DNA of 7,625 nucleotides from Balneolia bacterium (lineage in GTDB: Bacteria; Bacteroidota; Rhodothermia; Balneolales; Cyclonatronaceae). Under the pieces are notes generated by a model. It was not told the DNA's origin. It was given only the letters and a program-made list of their open reading frames with translations, and searched no databases. The position numbers and the translations under genes are program-made. Shown one piece after another: positions 1 to 6,104 of the stretch; positions within the stretch are counted from its first letter, which is position 1; each line of letters starts with the position of its first letter. The stretch lies in the NCBI GenBank assembly GCA_003567135.1, contig PXAI01000365.1, positions 1-7,625 of the forward strand. The letters run 5' to 3'.

Positions 1-1634
1 ATAAATCGTACGAGGTTGAAGGAACAGGATATAAACCGGAAGGCGATATTCTAACTGGCGGTAATAAAGTTGATCCGGAAAAAGAATCCGGGCTCAAAAA
101 ACTGATTGAGACCGTTTATTTGTGCAATGAGGCCGAAATCAATAAATCGGAGGAAGGTGTCTGGCATTTGAAAGGAGATCCGACGGAAGGATCGCTGGTT
201 GCGCTGGCGATGAAATCCGGGCTGAGCATGGATGGGTTTGAGCGACTGGATACCATCCCCTTTGAATCTGACCACAAATTCATGGCTACCTTGAACCGGA
301 AAAACGGAGACAATCCGGTCATTTATCTGAAAGGCGCGCCCGAGCGGATTCTGGAAATGTGCAGCGCAGAAGCCGGATCTGACGGAAAAAAAGTAGACGA
401 AGAAAAGTGGCTCAAAGTGATTGAATCCGTGGCCGCAAAAGGCCAGCGCGTCATTGCCGCCGCTTACCGCGAGACTGATTCCGGCAAGACGACGGTCTCC
501 ATGGATGACATCACCAACGATTTCACGTTCCTAGGAATTATCGGGATGATTGACCCGCCGAGACCTGAAGCGATCAAAGCGATTGAAGATTGTCAGAATG
601 CGGGCATCCGGGTGAAGATGATTACGGGGGATCACGCCATTACGGCCAGCGCGATTGGCAAGGAGCTTGGAATTGCTACCGAAGGCAAAACTATCACGGG
701 AAATGAGCTTGAGAAGATGTCGGATGAGGAAATGGTTCAGGTTGCACGTGAAAACGACATTTTTGCGCGAACGAGTCCGGAACACAAGCTGCGTTTAGTG
801 CGAGCGCTTCAGGCGAATAAACAGGTCGTAGCCATGACCGGAGACGGCGTAAACGACGCCCCTGCCCTGAAACGCGCCGATGTAGGCGTAGCCATGGGTA
901 TAAAAGGAACCGAGGTAACCAAAGATGCCGCGGATATGGTTCTGGCAGATGACAACTTTGCATCCATTGCCAACGCCGTTGAAGAAGGCCGCACGATTTA
1001 TGATAATCTCCGTAAAGCGATTCTGTTCATTCTGCCGACAAACGGTGCGGAGGCGCTTGTAATCATGGTTGCGCTGCTTCTGGGCCTTGCGGCAATGCCA
1101 ATCACCCCGGCGCAGATTTTGTGGGTAAATATGGTAACGGCGGTTACCCTGGCGCTCGCGCTCTCGTTTGAGCCAACCGAACGCGGCGTGATGAAACGCA
1201 AACCCCGCGACCCCGGCTCCCCGATTCTTGGCGGCTATTTTCTGTGGAGGATATTGTTTGTTTCCGTAATCATCGGCGGTATGGCGCTGCTGGTATTCGA
1301 CTACATGAAAGATAACGGCTATGACCTTGAACTGGCCAGAACGATGGCTGTGAACATCCTCGTTGCCGGACAGGCGTTTTATCTGTATAACTGCCGCCAC
1401 ATGCGTGATCCTGCGCTTTCGTACGGGTTCTTTGATAACAAGGTAGCCCTTGTTGCCCTGGCTGCACTTCTCGTGCTGCAAATGGTGTTTGTTTACGCGC
1501 CGTTCATGAATCTCTGGTTCGGCACTATGGCGGTTCCTGCCGTTTACTGGCTCTATGCCACGGCGGCGGGTCTGGTTGTATTTATTTTAGTGGAAATAGA
1601 GAAAGTAGTTTATAACCAATTTTTTGATGCGTGA
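1..1634 (+). CDS. P-type cation-transporting ATPase, C-terminal part (5' truncated by window)
   Basis: This is an inner-membrane ion pump that uses ATP through an aspartyl-phosphate intermediate. The frame is open from base 3 (KSYEVEGTGY...), about 543 residues, against about 900 for the family. Transmembrane helices 1-4, the actuator domain and the DKTGT phosphorylation site lie left of the window. Numbering residues as base/3, the nucleotide-binding domain has GDPTE (58-62) and KGAPER (110-115). The P domain has TGD (208-210) and MTGDGVNDAP (278-287) followed by a KDAADMVLADDNF hinge-like segment. Helices 5-10 follow from about residue 338. In M5/M6, the SERCA ion ligands N768, E771, N796 and T799 are matched (TNGAE; WVNMVT). 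However, D800 is alanine (residue 380, codon 1140-1142), and the M8 acid E908 appears to be glutamine (457). Those matches come from hand alignment. It belongs to the type II (P2-like) ATPases; the transported ion cannot be assigned. The TTG at 120 is internal to the frame, not the start. It converges with the barrel genes across a shared terminator. Confidence 0.95.
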   Translation, partial: KSYEVEGTGYKPEGDILTGGNKVDPEKESGLKKLIETVYLCNEAEINKSEEGVWHLKGDPTEGSLVALAMKSGLSMDGFERLDTIPFESDHKFMATLNRKNGDNPVIYLKGAPERILEMCSAEAGSDGKKVDEEKWLKVIESVAAKGQRVIAAAYRETDSGKTTVSMDDITNDFTFLGIIGMIDPPRPEAIKAIEDCQNAGIRVKMITGDHAITASAIGKELGIATEGKTITGNELEKMSDEEMVQVARENDIFARTSPEHKLRLVRALQANKQVVAMTGDGVNDAPALKRADVGVAMGIKGTEVTKDAADMVLADDNFASIANAVEEGRTIYDNLRKAILFILPTNGAEALVIMVALLLGLAAMPITPAQILWVNMVTAVTLALALSFEPTERGVMKRKPRDPGSPILGGYFLWRILFVSVIIGGMALLVFDYMKDNGYDLELARTMAVNILVAGQAFYLYNCRHMRDPALSYGFFDNKVALVALAALLVLQMVFVYAPFMNLWFGTMAVPAVYWLYATAAGLVVFILVEIEKVVYNQFFDA

Positions 1635-1712
1635 TTGATATTGGGGCTCTGGTTATCAATAATATCAGAGCTACAAATCCTCATTGCTCTGGCAGGAAGA
1701 TTCAATTCCACA

Positions 1713-1742
1713 AAAAAAGCCGGTCTCTCAACCGGCTTTTTT
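1713..1742. terminator. Bidirectional intrinsic terminator between ATPase and barrel genes
   Basis: A perfect 12-bp inverted repeat (1713-1724 with 1731-1742, core GCCGGT/ACCGGC) encloses a 6-base loop, CTCTCA. The outer half of each arm is A on the left and T on the right, so either strand yields a GC stem followed by a U tract. It lies 79 bases after the ATPase stop and 22 bases beyond the end of the convergent barrel gene, so it can stop transcription from both sides. Confidence 0.93.
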
Positions 1743-1763
1743 GGTATGTAACTTTGAGTCAGA

Positions 1764-2414
1764 TCAAAAGTGTCCGAAGCGAATTCCAAACAGTGCACTG
1801 AACCCGGAAAGGTCCTGATCGCTGGTACCTTCCAGATTTACATTTTGTGCAAACCGGTAAAACCCGCCGGCGCTGATGCGCATCCAGGTTGTAACGTTCA
1901 GATTTACGTTGATACCCGGCTGAATCGCCAGCCAGTTGTCTTTGGTCTTTTCCACAAGGATGTTTCTGTTATCAAACTGAATGCTTCCTGAGCCTATTAG
2001 TAACTGGCCACCAAAGTGAACGAGGTTTCTGGTGCGGTTAACGTACTCAAGCTCAAATCCGGAGTAGCTCATTTCCATCTGCGGCTGCGTGACATTCCCG
2101 ATATTCCATGAAGCCGGGTCAAAATCAGATCCCGAGCGGTAGTTGGCATAAACGAGATTAATGCTGTGCTCAGGCCGAATATTTATGATCAAACCAAACC
2201 GGCGGCCATCCATAAAAACAGACTGACCGTTAATGTGACTTACGCCGTAAATCAGCGAACCAAATCCGCCGTAGGATGTGGCTCCGGATAGCAGAGTCTG
2301 TGTGCTTCTGTTAAAATTGAGCGCGTCATTCTGCACGAAACTCTGGCTTTGGTTTTGAGCCATCAACGGCAGTGAAAACAAGATAAGTATAGCTGTAGTA
2401 AAGATTTGTTTCAT
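1764..2414 (-). CDS. Exported small beta-barrel-like protein, second of tandem paralog pair
   Basis: This is a 216-residue protein of unknown function. Residues 1-19 form a classical signal peptide (a hydrophobic run, then LPLMA, with cleavage probably before Q20). The mature part alternates polar and aromatic/hydrophobic residues and ends in RFGHF. A terminal phenylalanine is typical of outer-membrane barrels inserted by the BAM complex, and the size would suit about eight strands. It aligns nearly without gaps to the gene just upstream. Shared landmarks are LLSG (41-44), GGFG (49-52), LEYVNR (122-127), PGIN (166-169), TTWMRI (175-180) and the FG-x-F end. It carries about 13 extra residues after the signal peptide and has lost much of its partner's glycine richness (DGRRFGLIIN versus GGRGGWILN). 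Its ATG shares one base with the partner's TAA, and it has a GGAG ribosome-binding site. The membrane location is inferred; a periplasmic or secreted beta protein is the alternative. Confidence 0.85.
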   Translation of the reverse strand: MKQIFTTAILILFSLPLMAQNQSQSFVQNDALNFNRSTQTLLSGATSYGGFGSLIYGVSHINGQSVFMDGRRFGLIINIRPEHSINLVYANYRSGSDFDPASWNIGNVTQPQMEMSYSGFELEYVNRTRNLVHFGGQLLIGSGSIQFDNRNILVEKTKDNWLAIQPGINVNLNVTTWMRISAGGFYRFAQNVNLEGTSDQDLSGFSALFGIRFGHF

Positions 2415-3028
2415 TAAAATGCTCCGAATTTAAGGGTTAATGTTCCGTTTATGCCTGAAAAGTCGCTGTCACGAAATCCGAAATCGTCGATTCCGCTTAC
2501 GACCCTGTAGCTGATTCCGGTCATAATTCTAAAAAATGTGGTGATATTCAACTCCAGATTTATGCCGGGTTCAAATACAAAGAAGGTTTCAGCATCATCG
2601 GTGATTACATCATAGCCGGATGTACGAAGCCCCAGGCCACCGCCGCCGATTAGTGAGGTAACCGTAAAGTGAGCCAGATTCCATGAACGATTGATGTACT
2701 CCAGTTGAAGACCGCCATAGCCGATTGCGGCGTAGGTTGATTCTTTATCAGAAGTCAGGAATGTCGGCGACCTGTGATTTGTAACGAGTCCGTAGCCGCC
2801 GCCGCCAATGGAAATAGCATGATCCTGTGCAAGATTCAGTATCCATCCGCCGCGGCCTCCGATCCAGACGCCGGCAGAGCCGTCAACGCCTCCGATCTTA
2901 AGTACCGGGCCACCAAATCCACCGTGAGAGACATCCCCGGAAATTAGCGTTTGCATATCCTGAGATTGAGAACTTTGTGGTGAAATCAGCGTGAACAAGA
3001 GTATGAAAATGGGAATAAATAAGCGCAT
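2414..3028 (-). CDS. Exported glycine-rich beta-barrel-like protein, first of tandem paralog pair
   Basis: This is a 204-residue protein of unknown function. It has an N-terminal signal peptide (hydrophobic residues 3-15, then a Ser/Gln-rich stretch, cleavage near residue 23). A glycine-rich segment at about 31-80 contains GGFGGP (36-41), GGRGGW (57-62) and GGGGYG (75-80). A more ordinary barrel-like half follows, with LEYINRSWNLAHF (109-121), PGIN (154-157), TTFFRI (163-168) and the terminus KFGAF. The tandem partner shares these landmarks at an almost constant offset of 12-13 residues, which indicates gene duplication. I have seen this SG-x-x-x-x-GGFGGP / GGRGGW pattern in uncharacterised Bacteroidota proteins but know no assigned role. 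The ATG at 3028 is chosen because it gives a clean signal peptide. No Shine-Dalgarno sequence precedes it. It is the first gene of a two-gene unit, with a structured leader between it and the upstream terminator. Confidence 0.85.
   Translation of the reverse strand: MRLFIPIFILLFTLISPQSSQSQDMQTLISGDVSHGGFGGPVLKIGGVDGSAGVWIGGRGGWILNLAQDHAISIGGGGYGLVTNHRSPTFLTSDKESTYAAIGYGGLQLEYINRSWNLAHFTVTSLIGGGGLGLRTSGYDVITDDAETFFVFEPGINLELNITTFFRIMTGISYRVVSGIDDFGFRDSDFSGINGTLTLKFGAF
2422..2425 (-). promoter_or_regulatory. Shine-Dalgarno GGAG for second barrel gene, inside end of first gene
   Basis: On the minus strand GGAG lies 7 bases before the ATG at 2414. It falls within the penultimate Gly-Ala codons of the upstream gene, and stop and start overlap as TAATG. 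This layout suggests translational coupling. It is the only clear Shine-Dalgarno sequence among the minus-strand genes whose starts lie in the window. Confidence 0.7.
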
Positions 3029-3056
3029 ATAAGCAGAATAATAGATGTTGATGATT

Positions 3057-3074
3057 ATGATCTTTTGCGATCAT
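3057..3074. repeat. Inverted repeat in leader of barrel gene pair
   Basis: ATGATC (3057-3062) and GATCAT (3069-3074) form a perfect 6-bp inverted repeat with a 6-base spacer. It ends about 29 bases upstream of the first barrel gene's ATG. This is a plausible position for a repressor site or a small leader hairpin, but the role is inferred from position only. Confidence 0.4.
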
Positions 3075-3123
3075 CTGCTTGATACGTTGGTTTATAAAAG
3101 TTGTTCCGGGAAAATTAAAATAA

Positions 3124-3165
3124 TTTGGATACTGGTATCTCCAATGTTCCAGATTCATATCCAAA
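3124..3165. repeat. Nested inverted repeat upstream of barrel gene pair (possible operator or leader hairpin)
   Basis: TTTGGATA (3124-3131) pairs with TATCCAAA (3158-3165). Immediately inside, CTGG (3132-3135) pairs with CCAG (3149-3152). Together they form a 12-bp stem with a 5-base bulge and a 13-base loop. The left arm also contains a small palindrome, GATAC-TG-GTATC (3128-3139), so two alternative folds compete. It has no T tract and lies after the phosphatase terminator in the minus-strand direction, about 96-137 bases before the barrel start. It is more likely regulatory than a terminator. Confidence 0.4.
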
Positions 3166-3173
3166 ATCCTAAT

Positions 3174-3207
3174 AAAAAAGGCTTTGAACCATTGCGATTC
3201 AAAGCCT
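3174..3207 (-). terminator. Intrinsic terminator of alkaline phosphatase gene
   Basis: A perfect 10-bp inverted repeat (3179-3188 with 3198-3207, AGGCTTTGAA/TTCAAAGCCT) has a 9-base loop. Read on the minus strand it is followed by TTTTTT at 3179-3174. It starts 24 bases after the phosphatase stop and separates that gene from the barrel pair downstream. Confidence 0.88.
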
Positions 3208-3230
3208 CAAAAATAGTGTCAGGTTTTACC

Positions 3231-4712
3231 CTACTCAATTATCTCCGAAGTCTCGCGGTGATTTCCCCTGAATGCAAATTCAATTCCGGCGGCATCGAGC
3301 ATCAGTTCGAACAGTTTTGTGTTTCGGGTGAAGGCGCCGATAGTTTCGCTTCCGGGGCCAAATGCGGCCAGTTCCACGTAATCTGCGGTGTGTACACTGC
3401 CCGTAAATGCTACTGAATTATAATTAGACATTATCTCGCCGAGCACATTCATTGGCCTGCTGCGCATATCGTAAGCCGTAGACAAGTTCCCCCGGAGAGC
3501 ATCGTATAAAAACCGGGCATGCTCCCTGCTCACCTCAATTCCTGTTGCTTCCTCTATTCTCGCTCTGATTCTCGTCATACTGCTTGAGTCATCAAGTTCG
3601 CGCATTATCCAGTTATTCGTGTACGTAAAGTTCTGGATCAGATCAAAATTTGGAACTGAGTCAATGTAACGCGGACCAGCCGCATTGAGCGCTGGATTCG
3701 CATTCCCGTGATCTGTTGTGACGATCACAAGCGTATCTTCGGGATTTGCTTCATAAAATCGATAGACGGCCGCAACCGCATCATCAAAAGCAATCTGATC
3801 ATATAAAATTCCGGCGGCGTCTTTGGTGTGCGCTCCATGATCAACCCTTCCGCCTTCAACCTGGAGGATAAACCCATCTCCTGATGAAGAAAGATGATCC
3901 AGCGCGAATTCGGTCATTTCTGCAAGATGTGGTACGTTCTCTTCCAAATCCGGTGTGTTTCTGTGATCCAGCTCGTAGGGAAGGTGATGATCGGTAAATA
4001 TCCCGAGAACGCGTCCGTCTCCACGGTTCAGGCCGTTCAGCTCGTTTTTTGTTTTCACCACGTGATATCCCTTTCCGGCAAAATCACTATAAAGATCGCG
4101 GCCGTCTTCTCTGTTTTCTGAATTGAAATGCACATCACCGCCCCCCAGCATCAGGTCGATTTCGCGCTCGTAGTATTGTTCGGCGATTTCATCTTCCATA
4201 CCACGCTCCATGACGTTCGCGGCAAACCCGGCAGGTGTAGCGTGCGTAATTCGCGTAGTGGTAACAAGACCCGTTTTACGGTTGGCATTCTTAAAAATGG
4301 GAAGAATTGGCGTGGATTCCCGGCCATCGTCAAGCATATTTACACGACCGTTGGTAAGTCGCCTTCCTGATCCCCAAGAGGAAGCTGCAGCAGCTGAATC
4401 CGGCACATTCGAATTCCCTGTGGTCATATCCATCAGTGCGCGGTTTGCCTTATTCTCTTCCAAAAGCCTGATCCACGTTGACGGGCGGCCTTCCATCCTG
4501 CGGCGCATGAGATCGGCCATTTGCAATGTGCCGTGACTCATGCCATCGGAGACCATAAAGATGATGTTTTTGGCGCGGCCTTTCCAGCGATCTGTTTGCT
4601 GTGCACCATTACATCCTGTTGCAAGGGTTGCACCGCCAAGAAACAGGCCGGAAAGTGCTCCCGTTTTAAGAAAATCTCTTCTGCTAAAACCGTTTTTCTT
4701 CGAATCAGACAT
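3231..4712 (-). CDS. Alkaline phosphatase (PhoA family), Tat-exported, probable lipoprotein
   Basis: This 493-residue metalloenzyme hydrolyses phosphate monoesters outside the cytoplasm, supplying phosphate. The N-terminus has a twin-arginine signal (SRRDFLK, 10-16), a hydrophobic stretch and LATGC, so Cys34 is a probable lipidation site. By comparison with E. coli PhoA, the active site is complete. Asp56 matches D51 and the nucleophile Ser106 in PDSAAAA matches S102. Thr159 in THATP matches T155, Arg170 matches R166, and Glu286 in QVEGG matches E322. Asp291 and His295 match D327 and H331, Asp334-His335 in TTDHGN match D369-H370, and His441 in SVHTADY matches H412. Two second-shell positions differ: His157 replaces E. 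coli D153, and His292 replaces K328. This is the pair found in mammalian enzymes. A roughly 100-residue insert (340-440) sits before the last histidine. The gene has its own upstream space and its own terminator. No pho box was identifiable by eye. The ATG at 4712 is chosen because it places the Tat motif correctly. Confidence 0.96.
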   Translation of the reverse strand: MSDSKKNGFSRRDFLKTGALSGLFLGGATLATGCNGAQQTDRWKGRAKNIIFMVSDGMSHGTLQMADLMRRRMEGRPSTWIRLLEENKANRALMDMTTGNSNVPDSAAAASSWGSGRRLTNGRVNMLDDGRESTPILPIFKNANRKTGLVTTTRITHATPAGFAANVMERGMEDEIAEQYYEREIDLMLGGGDVHFNSENREDGRDLYSDFAGKGYHVVKTKNELNGLNRGDGRVLGIFTDHHLPYELDHRNTPDLEENVPHLAEMTEFALDHLSSSGDGFILQVEGGRVDHGAHTKDAAGILYDQIAFDDAVAAVYRFYEANPEDTLVIVTTDHGNANPALNAAGPRYIDSVPNFDLIQNFTYTNNWIMRELDDSSSMTRIRARIEEATGIEVSREHARFLYDALRGNLSTAYDMRSRPMNVLGEIMSNYNSVAFTGSVHTADYVELAAFGPGSETIGAFTRNTKLFELMLDAAGIEFAFRGNHRETSEIIE

Positions 4713-4749
4713 GTTGAAATAATTTATTACTGGGTTAACATCATCCTAG

Positions 4750-4785
4750 AAAATATAAATCTCAGCAGAGTTTTCTGTTACCAAA
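4750..4785 (-). promoter_or_regulatory. Possible promoter for alkaline phosphatase (weak)
   Basis: On the minus strand TATATTTT (4757-4750) resembles the Bacteroidota -7 element TAnnTTTG, and TTTG (4785-4782) resembles the -33 element. They are 24 bases apart, which is longer than usual. The -7-like element is 37 bases before the ATG. Some promoter is expected here, because a strong terminator (4805-4845) isolates this gene from the one upstream. Confidence 0.25.
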
Positions 4786-4804
4786 TCATAACTTTTATTA
4801 TTTC

Positions 4805-4845
4805 AAAAAAAACGCCCCTGACTTAAAGCCAGAGGCGTTTTTTTT
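4805..4845. terminator. Strong intrinsic terminator after baeRF gene, bidirectional in form
   Basis: A 16-bp inverted repeat (4805-4820 with 4830-4845) has a single internal mismatch and a 9-base loop. The GC core is CGCCCCTG/CAGAGGCG, and eight A and eight T bases flank it. It starts 16 bases beyond the baeRF stop codon on the minus strand, so it ends that transcript and separates it from the alkaline phosphatase gene. Confidence 0.92.
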
Positions 4846-4861
4846 GTTAATTTATTGGAAA

Positions 4862-6010
4862 CTAATATCTCATCAGAGCAATTACGTCTTTCCCGTCGGG
4901 CATCTGATTTTTTCCGAGCGCGTAGACTTTTGATCCCTTTTCAAGCGCTTTAACTGCCGCAAGATCCAGTAGGTCTTCGTCGCTGTGATTTCCGTTTTTC
5001 GATACAGAGAGCGTTGACTGATCAAATACGCCCCTGATTTCATCATCCAGGCTCACCATCAGGCTGTGAACGCGGCCGGAATTGACGGCTTTCAGAACCG
5101 GTTCAATGGCAAACTCTGCAAGATCAGCCGATTTATTCTGATTGTACTCCTCTACCGTTTTATTGAAATCGTTGTTGAAGTGATCGCTCACGATCTCCCA
5201 GCTTTTCTTGTGAATTTCTTCCTTGCCAAGCTGATCCGGATTCCCTTTTACGCCATCCTTCATAAGTCCCGGATGCGTATTTATTTCATGGTAGATCGGC
5301 AACAGATAGCCTACTCCGGCCAAAACCAACGGAACCTGACGATCATCAAAAAACGGTGTCAGTTTCTTGTCGATTTCACGAAAATACTGCTTGATCAGCG
5401 TTTTGTCGTCTTCTTCACCGGCGCCGTGTCCGTGAAAAATGGCTGCACGCTGACCCGCGTTTTGCATCGGTGCACTTGTATGAAACTGGCTGGATGTGAT
5501 GAATTCCTCAATTCGCAGCGTTTCGGCAAGATCTCCGGGCAGGAAATCGGGATCAATACGGGTGAGGTTAAACCTTGATCCTTCATAAAGATGAATCTCC
5601 TTCTGGCTGAGCCCAAGTACGTAATAGAGTCCGTTTCCGGTGATCAGAGGCAATAATGGCTTGAGGTAAAATCTGTTTTTAACAGTTACCCTCTCATCAA
5701 ACGATACCGGGAACTGATTGAAACTGAAATGATTCTCTGAACGAAATACTACAAATCCATCGCTCATATTTGCCCAAACAGGTGTTTCCTGCTGGAGTTC
5801 ATGCAATGGATTTAGCAAATCCTTTATTTGTTTGTCTCTTAACCCCCTTTCCCTGAGATGATTTTCTGCCTGATTTAATAAATTTTTAAACCGGATTCGA
5901 TCCTGCGTTGTGTCGCGGCCGGTTCTGTGTGAAGGCATGTAAAGCGAAATGCAGTTTTCATCATTAATTGACTGCCAGTCTTTGAGATGTTGAATTTTAA
6001 GTCTGTCCAT
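4862..6010 (-). CDS. Bacterial archaeo-eukaryotic release factor (baeRF) family protein
   Basis: This 382-residue soluble protein has no signal peptide. It resembles the bacterial homologues of archaeal/eukaryotic release factor eRF1 and Pelota, called baeRF; their role is predicted, in peptide release or ribosome rescue. The family signature ISLYMPSHRTG is at 21-31, followed by a basic-amphipathic QDRIRFKNLL (36-45). A middle segment contains HGHGAGEEDDK (193-203), then VPLVLAGVGYLLPIY (226-240) and GNPDQL (256-261). The C-terminal domain reads RVHSLMVSLD (313-322), DEDLLDLAAV (344-353) and ends in ALMRY, as in the L7Ae/Pelota-like third domain. The GGQ motif of true eRF1 is absent. I cannot fix the subfamily (baeRF family 7 or a neighbour) by eye. 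The gene stands alone, with a TATAAT upstream, no Shine-Dalgarno sequence and a strong terminator. Such proteins have often been annotated simply as hypothetical. Confidence 0.8.
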   Translation of the reverse strand: MDRLKIQHLKDWQSINDENCISLYMPSHRTGRDTTQDRIRFKNLLNQAENHLRERGLRDKQIKDLLNPLHELQQETPVWANMSDGFVVFRSENHFSFNQFPVSFDERVTVKNRFYLKPLLPLITGNGLYYVLGLSQKEIHLYEGSRFNLTRIDPDFLPGDLAETLRIEEFITSSQFHTSAPMQNAGQRAAIFHGHGAGEEDDKTLIKQYFREIDKKLTPFFDDRQVPLVLAGVGYLLPIYHEINTHPGLMKDGVKGNPDQLGKEEIHKKSWEIVSDHFNNDFNKTVEEYNQNKSADLAEFAIEPVLKAVNSGRVHSLMVSLDDEIRGVFDQSTLSVSKNGNHSDEDLLDLAAVKALEKGSKVYALGKNQMPDGKDVIALMRY

Positions 6011-6024
6011 AATCTCTAAAATTA

Positions 6025-6030
6025 ATTATA
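6025..6030 (-). promoter_or_regulatory. Consensus -10-like TATAAT upstream of baeRF gene
   Basis: A perfect TATAAT on the minus strand ends 14 bases before the ATG at 6010. No good -35 hexamer lies 16-18 bases upstream. If used, the leader would be only about 7 bases, consistent with the lack of a Shine-Dalgarno sequence. In this AT-rich gap it could also be chance. Confidence 0.3.
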
Positions 6031-6066
6031 GTTCAAATTGGTTAACCTCTTGCTACATAATAAACA

Positions 6067-6089
6067 CGGAGTGATTTAATATCATTCCG
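6067..6089 (-). terminator. Weak hairpin after subtilase gene, possible terminator
   Basis: CGGAaTGAT and ATCAcTCCG (minus strand, 6089-6081 and 6075-6067) form a 9-bp stem with one mismatch and a 5-base loop. It starts 15 bases after the subtilase stop. The following TGTTTATTATG is T-rich but not a clean T tract, so termination may be partial and read into the baeRF gene. Confidence 0.35.
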
Positions 6090-6104
6090 GAAACGGGCTC
6101 AATA

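Noticed and set aside
120..122. TTG as the start of the ATPase
   Set aside because: The frame is open to base 3, and the upstream residues (YEVEGTGY) fit the nucleotide-binding region of P-type ATPases.
795..1481. 228-codon open frame on the minus strand
   Set aside because: It lies wholly antisense to the well-conserved ATPase helices and P domain. Its translation is rich in scattered Arg, His and Gln with no recognisable domain, so it is a shadow of the real gene.
1646..1671. GCTCTG/CAGAGC hairpin just after the ATPase stop
   Set aside because: It is only a 6-bp stem with a 14-base loop and no following T tract. The strong hairpin at 1713-1742 explains termination.
2898..3164. 88-codon minus-strand frame overlapping the barrel leader
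   Set aside because: It overlaps the true barrel gene start, which has a clean signal peptide, in another frame. It looks like leader sequence read as protein.
3045..3416. 123-codon open frame on the plus strand across the gap and the phosphatase 3' end
   Set aside because: It runs through the phosphatase terminator hairpin and then antisense to conserved phosphatase coding sequence. It lacks a recognisable domain or start context.
5066..5578. 170-codon open frame on the plus strand
   Set aside because: It is antisense to the baeRF gene, whose family motifs are clear. The translation shows no domain and there is no ribosome-binding site or promoter context.
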